Below are positions 10,202-18,590 of a DNA stretch of 24,640 nt, one piece after another (positions within the stretch are counted from its first letter, which is position 1; each line of letters opens with the position of its first letter). The DNA comes from Chromera velia. Taxonomy: Eukaryota; Sar; Chromeraceae. The notes under the pieces were generated by a model. It was not told the DNA's origin and did no database searches. It saw only the letters and a program-made list of their open reading frames with translations. The position numbers and the translations under genes are program-made. The stretch is from the NCBI GenBank assembly GCA_018398765.1, contig JAHBMJ010001261.1, positions 1 through 24,640 on the forward strand, given 5' to 3'.

Positions 10202-11311
10202 GGTTGCATGACCAAGCAGGGATCGATCGACCCAGTGAGAATGTGGGGAGGACTTATCATGCAACTCGGTTTCTTGGGGAGCTGCTTTGACAGCGGCAGT
10301 GCTCATCGCATACCAACTTGCATTTCTGGCTTGCAATTGGCTCCGTTTAAACTTCAAGTTGTTGTGACTCAGGCGGCCGCCTCGGTGACCTTCTTTTCCT
10401 TTCTGTATGCAACGCCGTTTGAGATAAAGTGATGTGATCAAAAAGCCCTGGAAAAAGCCGCCGCCGGGTGCATCCAAGATATAAAAACTCAGCTAAGAAG
10501 CACTACTAAGTCAATTACTAAAAGAAATACTACTATGATAATTAGTGCTCACTGAATTTCGCTTAATTGACTCATTGCATGAAACACTGAAATGTTATAC
10601 AATGAAGTACTAACATCTGAGGTTACTAACATCTCATAATATCATACTTGCGTTTATGAAGACTGTTTGTGGATAAATTTTAGGCCTAAATCTTATTAAA
10701 CATTCCTCTACTAGTTTTGATGATTTTTGATCAGTCTGTCAGTACATAATGTCACAGTTATCATTTGGGCCCGGCCTAAAGACACTATTAAAGAGACACC
10801 TCTAAGAGGTTCTCTATAATACCCCCGCCAGAGGTTGGTGTACGTTCAGTTGGTATATGTTGTTTTCTTATATTTTTATATATTTTTTTAAATTATGTCA
10901 TTCTCGTTCGAAATTTGACTTCGTTTGGGGTTGCGTATTCTGGTGAGTGTATGATAACTTTGAACTAATGAGAACACAATCATGTGTGAATGCTTGATGG
11001 AGTTCCCAGCTTTTTGAATAAAAACAAGCTAAAACATGTGCTACCATACGCCAGAGTATGCTAGAGCAGGCGTCTTACAGTCAGTGTGTTCAAGTTGTAG
11101 TATATTGATCACTGAAACATACTGAAACTACAATTCAAAATGTTATTCCCCCCCCAAAAAAATCACTGAACATCACAGTATTTAACAGTATTATTATTAT
11201 TGAAAAGCATCCCCCCACATGAAAGATAATGGAGGATAAGATTTGTGTGTGTTTTCGTTGCGATGCCGGACGGCGGCGGCGGCGCACGCGTGCCCACTCT
11301 CGTGAATGATG
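10202..11311. other. 3' flank and AT-rich intergenic DNA
   Basis: About 230 bases of ordinary composition follow the stop codon and probably include the 3' UTR. From about 10480 the DNA becomes AT-rich and repetitive in texture, with CACTGAA recurring several times and CTACTAAG-like words. No coding exon, terminal inverted repeat or RNA gene could be supported. At the end (11265-11290) is a short GC-rich block of CGG triplets. Confidence 0.5.
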
Positions 11312-11352
11312 GACTATTGAGGGCCCCGGCAAGATCGATGCTCTGAATATAT
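11312..11352 (+). repeat. 41-bp direct repeat, left copy (LINE target-site duplication)
   Basis: The 41 bases from GACTATTGAGGGCCCC to CTGAATATAT are identical to 14019-14059. The copies flank the reverse-transcriptase element exactly on both sides. The sequence just inside this copy, on the element's strand, is a short CATTCACATTCAC run, like the simple-repeat tail of a LINE. Confidence 0.85.
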
Positions 11353-14018
11353 GTGAATGTGAATGAAGTTGGCTTTGCTAGAGTGGAGCCGTGCTCCCAG
11401 CAGCCCATGTTCATGCAAGAGATCGTCAATCACTCAACTCTAGAGATAAAGCTAAGCGCGAGATCCCCTGAAGTGCTCGTTTGGTGAGCTCACGAGCAGC
11501 ATGCGCATTGTAGGTGGCAATATAAAACTCGAACAGAAGAAGAAAAGGTCGCGTTCACACAGAGACAGGCGTGCACAGTGAGTAACAAAGATCGCAAACG
11601 GCTCTGCATGCTTCATACAGATCGACTTGTAAAGCTAAAAGCAACATCTTCCTGGCTTCTGTTTCGGCTATATCCGATCCCTCAATTCCTTCTCTCTGAA
11701 TCCTTTACTTCACTTTCTTTCCCTCTACCACTTTGTTTAGTTTATTTCTTGCTTCTACCCAATTGGAGCATACTGAAAGCCGGTGCCAGAGATCATCAAT
11801 TTTTCTTCCATTTGAACAACCCTCTGCCAGACAAAACACCTCTCCCGGAGAGTTGGCCCCCCCCGTTAGACCCTTCCGATTTAGTGTCAATGTCCTGAGG
11901 AGTGGCTCAATCTTCTCATATAAGGCACTTCTCGGCAGACAGGACATCCGTACCTTGGGGCCATTCTTTGAAGACAAGAGAAATAGAGAAGAACGTAAAG
12001 AAGACGGAAGAGCTCTCTGTAGTCCTAATAAAAAAGCAGACAGGGGGAAGTTGCCCCTTTCTTCCCTGTCTCCCCTTTTTATGCATTCCATTCCCCAGGC
12101 ATCCTTAATTTTGGTAGAAACAAACAAATTCCCCTTCGGGGCCCGTCTTTCTGAGCTCCGGACAGGGAGAGACGTCAAAAAGTCAAGGCCTGCCTATCTG
12201 AACAGACCATTGACGGCTCGTCTTTGCTTCTGCCCCGCTGGTCCCTTCTATGAATTCAAAAGAGCCTGAAGAATACGGAGATGCGAACGGCTAAGTGCAA
12301 TCCAGAATGAAGCAAAACGAGCACAAAAGAGCGCGCGAGCAGACATTAAATTAACAGACAAAAGAGAGGGTATACGCAAACTCCTGACCGGAAGTCGGGC
12401 TGCCCATCGAACAAACCGGAGCCGCAAGTTGTCAATCGCCTCCCAGTTTCCCTGTCTTATCGGAAAGCACTCCAGGCTATAGAGTGCCACCAGCTCCCAG
12501 CATGCCTTCAGCAGCTGTATCTTTCCCCCAAGAGGCAACCCAGACAGACTTGCAGCCAGACCAATCACCGCCCCCATTGCACGCTCTGCACTGCGTAGGC
12601 GTGCTTCAATCGACCAAGTCAAATCCCCTCCCTCAAACAGAAGGCAACCCAAATATTTGTACTGATCACACCAGTCTACTTCCTTCTCTTGGTACAAAAT
12701 CATGCCGTTACAGTCCTCGCGGTATTCACAAAGGCGCAGGACCTTGGTTTTCTTCAGATTGACATTCAACCCCCACTTTCTGCAATACCCCTCCAGGGCA
12801 TCGAATTTTGCTTGGAGGTCGGCTGCTGAGTGTGCAAACAAGACAAGATCATCAGCGTAGCCTATACTTCCCAAACTGGCCCCAGCAAGGTGAACCCCCT
12901 CCATTTCCTTTCCATCTCCCCGTTTTCCTTTCTAAATCTCATCATGCAGGTCATTAATGAATAATAGAAAAAGCGACGGGGATAACGCATCACCTTGCTT
13001 AACCCCTGCCCCCTCCAGGAATAGAGCCGAGTCCCTATCGACTCTCGCTTTCACGCCTCTATACATTGATGCAATCATCAATAGATCTCTCTTCTCTATT
13101 CTCTCAGCCTACAGCTTTGCCAGAAGCTTCAGCCGAGGGATTATAGAGTCAAACGCCTTTGAGAAGTCGACAAATCCGCCCAGGAGCCCCTTCTTGCCTC
13201 TTCTGCATTCTTGTACCAAGCCTACCACTGCTCCGATCCCCTCTCTTATGCCCACCCCTTTCCTAAACCCGATCTGTCTGTCGTCAAAACAAGCTTGCTG
13301 ATGGATTCTATCATCCATAAAGAGACCAAAGAGCTTTGCAAGGGGGTTAACGACATGGACTGGACGCCAGTCATTTGGCTATGGCGAAAGGGGACCTTTT
13401 GGGATGGGTACGATTCTCAACAAATTCCAGTTATCAAACCAACACGCATATGCATACATTAAATTAAAGAAAACAAACAAAAAGAAGCGAGAGATGGGAG
13501 AGTGATAAAAGCAAAGGTCGAGTTGTTGAGGAGAGATACCATCGAGCCCTGCCGCTTTCTTTCTATCTATTCCTTTCAGACGATCAGTCACCTGCTTATA
13601 TGAGAAAATGAATTGCTTCGGGGGCTCCGGCTCCAGATCAGGCTCTGGCAATTCTTCGCCCTCCCCAAAAACCCGTACCCAATAGTTTGAGAAGTCTCTT
13701 GCCCCTGGTCTCAGACCGTCTTTCGACAACTTTCTCCTTTCTTTCCAAAGGAAGAGGGGGTCATTAAGCAAATGTGTCTTCGCTTTTTCAGTTTCCGCTC
13801 TCTCAAATCTCTTCCTTTTCTGCCGGAAGATCTTTCTGCTTTTCTTTAAGATGTCTTCTACCCTTTTCTGCTTTAACTCTCTCTCCACCCCACTTGCACA
13901 GTCCTCAACTTCTTTCCTTACTTTCTTCAGGCATTCCTGCAGCTCTTTACATTCCTCATCTCACCACCCTTCCTTCTCTCTAAACAACGTTTTGAAGGTA
14001 GGAGGCTGTTGCTTTTCT
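11353..14018 (-). mobile_element. 5'-truncated LINE (non-LTR retrotransposon)
   Basis: A 2.67-kb minus-strand element lies between perfect 41-bp direct repeats. From its 5' side it has a piece of the linker before the RT (EGW-stop-DEECKELQ, the usual W-W-x-E-E-C region). The reverse transcriptase follows (KKAAGLDGISPQQL, WNLLRIVPIPKG, QIGFRKGVG, FVDFSKAFDSI, GVKQGDALSP, YADDLVLFA). Next come a C-terminal Cys/His finger and about 350 bases of 3' UTR that end in a CATTCA-type tail. No endonuclease domain is present, which fits the 5' truncation common in target-primed reverse transcription. There are no long terminal repeats, integrase or protease. The motif order fits a LINE; I cannot assign the clade by eye. 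Confidence 0.88.
11705..13980 (-). pseudogene. LINE ORF2-like reverse transcriptase remnant, single frame with internal TAG codons
   Basis: From about 13980 to a TAA at 11705-11707 one frame carries every RT motif in order, with no frameshift. Internal stops are TAG at 13379-13381, 13109-13111, 12932-12934, 12248-12250 and 12194-12196. A single TGA at 13961-13963 sits where related elements usually have Trp. The active-site YADD is at 12848-12859. The C-terminal finger C-x4-C-x10-H-x4-C is at about 11768-11833 (CLAEGC, then LWHRLSVC). It would copy its own RNA at a nicked target during insertion. As it stands, it lacks an endonuclease and does not read through under the standard code. Confidence 0.85.
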
Positions 14019-14059
14019 GACTATTGAGGGCCCCGGCAAGATCGATGCTCTGAATATAT
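14019..14059 (+). repeat. 41-bp direct repeat, right copy
   Basis: This copy is identical over 41 bases to 11312-11352. The sequences beyond the two copies are unrelated, so the repeat is bounded by the element, as expected of a target-site duplication. At 41 bp it is longer than most LINE duplications. Confidence 0.85.
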
Positions 14060-14445
14060 ATACAAAGTTTTGATTGAAGTGCCCAGGCATGCATCCTGAG
14101 CTCGGTTCTGCATGGGATTCTTCTGGTATTCTTCTGGCACATAATGGGCATGAATGGGCAGGAGACTTTCGCAATCTTGAAAGGCAGCGTAAGGGAAAGC
14201 TGGGGAGAATCTGAAGAATACAAGCTGCCTTTGATTTCCATGTTTGTCCGTCCTCTATAATTTCTGCACCGGCAGCAGTTTGTCTCTCGGACGGGTCCAC
14301 TTTTTCGATTTTCTGCTACATGCACTTTCGTCTCCATCCAAAAGCCACAAAATCTTTTTCTTCTTTGAAATAAGATCATCCTGCATTATTTGTAAAGCTT
14401 GCTCCTGAAAGACTCAGCTAGTTTTTCCTTATAGCAATTTTCAGC
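14060..14445. other. Unassigned flank between LINE and ankyrin pseudogene
   Basis: No gene is visible. A minus-strand open frame crosses it but has no recognisable motif. There is a small tandem duplication (GATTCTTCTGGTATTCTTCTGG near 14115). It may be the old 5' flank of the ankyrin gene, with the LINE inserted upstream. Confidence 0.45.
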
Positions 14446-15927
14446 ATGGAAGAGACGGCTTACCGCCCCTCCCAAGAAGTCGAGTCCTATCTTAAACGTC
14501 TGAAAGCATTGCAAGCTGCCGTGGCCTGTAGCTTCGACACCCAGATAAAAATTTTTGAGCGGACTTTGAAGGCAAGGCGGGTAGGTGATATTAACTCAGA
14601 AGCTGCAACAGCTGCGAAAGTGGCTGTCCCCTCCATGCTCCCGAAAGATGTCGCTGTTTTGGAGACGCTAGAGTACGCTAGAGGAGATGAGCAAGGAATT
14701 CTCAAAAAAAGTGAAAGAGCATATAGAAGAGGTCGTTAGCAGGTACATCCATATCGACATGGATTTCCTTCTCGAGGCCAGCGTTGGTGAAGTGATCCGT
14801 TCATTTCGGCCAGTGTCGGCAGAAACCATTCAAAAGACGATCTCCGACTTCGTCAATGGCAGTAGTGACGGAGAGGATTTCTGTCTCTGCCTGAAGGTGG
14901 GGACAGATGTGAACGGATTAGTAGGGGGTCAGATGGCACTGATCAAAGCAGTGCTTGCAAATACTAGCCGAGAGGCCGCTGAGATGATATTGAGGGATGG
15001 AGCGGATTTGGAGGTGAGGGCAGGAAACGTCTCCTCCTCCATCAAAGGGGGAGAAGGGAGAGTGGTTGCAAGGGACATGGCATTGATGGTTGCCTGTCAT
15101 CAGCTTCAGCTGGGACTGGTAGACTCTGAGTTCTTGGTAGCAGTGGGAGCGCCTGAGTTGGACTGTGGCCTAAAAGGTTACCGAGTAGGCAAGCAGGCCC
15201 TCCAAATTGCTTGTGTGACAACAGAAAGAGACCTGGATACTCCAGAAGATCAAGATCCAGAGGACTGAAAAAGACTGGAATACGACCCTCAGAAGGTCGA
15301 CCCCGAGATTCGTCTTACCTTGGGTTAAGCCTTGAAAGCCCTTCTGATGAAAAGCTCCGACGTGTCTGATCTTAAGATTAGCGCGCGGAACTCTTTTCCT
15401 GAGGAAACCCTCCTTCACTTTTTTTTCTTGGCATGAGTTTGAGGAGTTGCTGCTTCTCTTTCTATCTCATGGGGTAGACATCAATGCCCTGGATGCTGAT
15501 GGTTAGACAGCTCTTATGAGTGCTACAGCCAGAAACAGGCCCCATTTCGTTCAGATTCTTGCTGAGAAAGGTGCCGATGTCCAGCGCCGCAACGAGACTT
15601 TGAATGCACTCATGCTTGCAATCCTTAAAGGAGACGATACCGCAAGGCCTGGCGCTACAGAGAAAAACTTCATTTTGTCTTTGCAGAGTATTTTGGAGAT
15701 TCTTTTTGACTATGGAGCCGATGTGAATTTTTGAGGGTGCTATGGTCAAACCCCCCTCCTAGCCCCCCTCCATCTAGCTGTAGCGTAGGGTGTTACAGAG
15801 ATTGTTCAGTTCCTTGCTAAGAGAGGTGCCGATCTGCACGTGCGGGATAGCAACGGCCAGAGCTCTCATGACCTGGCTGCTAACCTTGCTATACATTTTT
15901 TAAGATCTCCCAAGGCGTATTACAGCC
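14446..15927 (+). pseudogene. Ankyrin-repeat protein pseudogene, intron-free
   Basis: A long plus-strand coding remnant begins at ATG 14446 (METAYRP-like start, actually MEETAYRPSQEVESYLKRL). A helical N-terminal part is followed by ankyrin repeats: MALIKAVLANTSREAAEMIL then RDGADLEV; TALMSATARNRPHFVQILA then EKGADVQRRN; ILEILFDYGADVNF; and LHLAVA, GVTEIVQFLAKRGADLHVRD. It is disrupted. A 10-base tandem duplication (14665-14674 repeated at 14675-14684) shifts the frame near 14680, and a second shift lies near the T-run at 15417-15429. In-frame stops of all three kinds occur, including TGA about 15266, TAA about 15327, TAG about 15504, TGA about 15732 and TAG about 15786. Absence of introns, in a window whose genes have many, suggests either a retrocopy or a single-exon family member. 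Ankyrin repeats bind proteins; the partner is unknown. Confidence 0.85.
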
Positions 15928-16127
15928 AAAAAAAAAAAAAAGTAAACCAGAATTGGCTTTAATTATTTTTTTCTTTTTTTTTTCTTACAACACCTAAGCA
16001 ACAGTTGTGCAACACCAAAACAACAGTTAAACGACACTTGAACAACAGTTATTTGTCACCTAACATCGGTGGGCAAAAAAAAAAAAAAATTAAACAAGAA
16101 CGGGCTCAAATTATTATTTTTTTTTCT
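15928..16127 (+). repeat. Two poly(A)-linked units around an 11-bp tandem array
   Basis: A14 followed by GTAAACCAGAATTGGCTTTAATTATTTTTT (split here as GTAAACCAGAATTGG and CTTTAATTATTTT) at 15928-15985 recurs, degenerate, as A15 plus TTAAACAAGAACGGGCTCAA and ATTATTATTTT at 16075-16127. The spacing is 147 bases. Between them lie seven successive 11-base units from 15988 to 16064, alternating CAACACCTAAG-type and CAACAGTTAAA-type, so the full period is 22. The first A-run follows the ankyrin pseudogene directly and might be its poly(A) tail. Confidence 0.75.
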
Positions 16128-17295
16128 GTGATAGGCCTAGAGATCTCTGGAGATCGTGGCGCTTGTTAAGCCACCGGCCGCCACAGACTGACGATTTTCC
16201 CCGAGGGTGGGGTTAAATAAACTGACGCAGTGAAAAAGGATGCTTTCGTATGTCATGCTAGGTATCATACCAACCTAGACACCGACAGGAAAAGTGACAC
16301 CATATCACCGTGCTGTAAACCAGGCAGTAAAGTATTACAATCAATCTAGTAATCAATTGTTTTGCTTTATAAAAGAAGGCCAGCTAGAAAAGTTCTAAGA
16401 AACTATTTGTACTAGCATTTATACTATTAAAGTCTACTCGTGGTATATGCCGGCATAACATTGCCGTTCAAGGCAGCGTCACAAAAATTATGTTTAAGTT
16501 TTACTACTAGTATGTACTTGAATGAATAAATGAAGTTGGCTTTGTGGAATGTATAATATATAGAAATTATCATACACTAAACGTTTTAACTAGTATAAAA
16601 CTACTAGTGCTACCAAGTTTAATGCCACTAGGTAACCTAAAACATATATAAACAGATCAGGGTTATGAATTTTGTATAATCGTTTTCCCACTCAAAAACG
16701 AAAAAACTGTTACAGTGACTGTTATACATTAACAATTATGCTAAATTTAAAGCTAGATTTAAAGTGATTTTGATTGTTGTTATGGTTACCCCCGGACTTT
16801 AGCCGGTAAGCACACCCTACTAGGAGTATGCATACCCTACAGAGGTGTTGTCTTAAGTTTTATATTAACTCCATTCACATTTAATCTGCTGAATCTTTAA
16901 ATTTTTATACGTTGAGTGGTCATGCAGGCCGTCAGATTTCTATCAGACGGCTAATACATAGATGTGCTGCATGTCTCCTCCTTTGTCTTCCTCCTTGAAG
17001 CGGGCCGCTCTGATTCCGTTCCGTTAAAAGGTTAGGAAGAGAAAAGGCTTGGTGTGATGAAATATTGCGATGTATTTACTCTCCTTACTAATCTCTTTTT
17101 AAAAAGTAACTTATCGTTCTTCTTCCACTTTCATCAAGGCGCTGAGCGAGAGCTAAACATTTCTTCAATGACAAAATGAAAGCAGACGGGAATAACGTTG
17201 ACCGGCAGAATGAAAGGAAAGTGAAATATAACGAGGGGGTGAAAGAGAGTGAAGTCAAAGAGACAGAGAGCTTAGACATCGAAAGGAGTTTAGGT
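16128..17295. other. AT-rich intergenic tract with small inverted repeats
   Basis: No gene is seen. It holds GTGGC(9-base loop)GCCAC near 16158 and a 6-bp stem GCCGTC(12)GACGGC at 16928-16951. The word CTAGT/ACTAG recurs about ten times between 16340 and 16830. A 15-base match around 16533 (ATGAAGTTGGCTTTG) to the 3' end of the LINE (11363-11380) is the only link to a known element. Base composition differs clearly from both flanking genes, so it is probably decayed mobile DNA. The last few hundred bases may include the 3' UTR of the minus-strand gene. Confidence 0.45.
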
Positions 17296-17297
17296 GA

Positions 17298-17329
<32 letters not shown>

Positions 17330-17330
17330 A
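17296..17330 (+). repeat. (GAAA)n microsatellite
   Basis: About nine GAAA units lie downstream of the channel gene's stop codon, probably within or near its 3' UTR. Confidence 0.9.
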
Positions 17331-17506
17331 TGAGCGAATGAGCTCGACGGAGGGCCCCAGGGCAAGAAAACGTTCTCTGCTTCTCCATGTGTCCATGAAT
17401 CTGTCAAACAATTCAAATTGTTATTCACAGTGTTGTCTGCAACCTCCAGCACGTTGTCTCTTTTCTTACACCCCTCCTGTTTTTCCCCACCGCTCTCTGT
17501 CCCTGC

Positions 17507-17521
17507 GTAGGGACTCCCTAC
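17507..17521. other. Perfect 15-bp palindrome just after the channel gene stop
   Basis: GTAGGGACTCCCTAC is self-complementary apart from its central base. It begins 17 bases past the stop codon of the minus-strand gene. In RNA it could form a 6-bp stem with a 3-base loop. It may be a 3' UTR element or coincidence. Confidence 0.4.
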
Positions 17522-17537
17522 AACTCATAATATGAGG

Positions 17538-18547
17538 CTAGATCGACGAAGCAGGCGCTCCCCCCCCCTCCCCTCCTGGCCCTGGGCTGCCCCAAACTGT
17601 CCGGTTTTTCTGCAGGGATGAAATTTCGCTCTTGAGAGGTGCAAGAATCTCCTCGATCAGCGCCTTCAGAGTGTCCCTCTGCATTGTTCCCACCAATCCT
17701 TCAGACTCCTCGGGGCTCTCTCCCTGCGTCTCCTCCGCAAGAAGCTCTGGCTCTCCCCTTTCTGCCACGAAGAGAAATTGCGGGGCCGCTTTGCGGTACC
17801 AGAAGGCCTCGATGTTGTTCAGAATCGTCCCGCGTTCTCTGCATGCACTCACATGAATGAATGCATTCATGCCGCAGGATGCTATCAAGAGTCGATGCAG
17901 ATACCGCAAAAAAACCCAAACAAACAAATGATCGAGATGATGTCTGTTTTCCATCACCTCTCGATTTTCGCTTGGTGGACCTGTACCGGCCTTTGCACTC
18001 AAATGATTCCACATGGCCCCTTTCACCTATTTCCCATGCGTTCATTTTCACTGATACGGTGCCTCCATCTTTGCACCGAGACGCTGGTTTCAGCCACAAA
18101 CAAGAATCGAATTCCCAAAAGCCCCTCCGAGACTGATTCAGTGACTCACTGACTAACATTCTGCTGTTCAGTTCTCTCTCGCCCGTGATGTTGGCCCAGC
18201 TCTCGGAGACGAGAGCGATCAAGGAGTTCAACATCACGATGTTGATCACCACCCAAAGGATGATCACAATGACCACCAGGAATCGGGGGAATCCCGCCAG
18301 GTCGTCGAACCCGAATTCTCCCAACACACCCACCGTGAAGGATTTCAGGAAAGACATCCTGCAGGGAGGAAGGGAGGGAGGGAAGAAAAAGATGAAGAAA
18401 AACCGACTGACTGTTTTTTATTCACAGGGAGGGATGTCTCCAGAGGAATTAAAATAAAATGCATGGGTAGGGTCAAAGGGGGAGAGACACACCTACACCT
18501 TCACCAACACAGACGTGTCACACACACACACACACACAGAGAGAGAG

Positions 18548-18590
<43 letters not shown>

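Noticed and set aside
10900-10920. tRNA B-box-like GTTCGAAAT
   Set aside because: There is no matching A-box or acceptor stem in the AT-rich surroundings.
11578-12269. Plus-strand open frames
   Set aside because: They lie antisense to the LINE reverse-transcriptase C-terminal region and have no motif.
11312-14059. Long terminal repeats of an LTR element
   Set aside because: The flanking repeats are only 41 bp. There is no primer-binding site, integrase or protease, and the RT motif order fits a LINE.
16158-16190. tRNA or structured RNA gene
   Set aside because: A short GTGGC/GCCAC stem exists, but there are no A/B boxes and no cloverleaf.
16520-16550. A second LINE 3' end
   Set aside because: Only about 15 bases (ATGAAGTTGGCTTTG) match the LINE end, and the similarity stops there.
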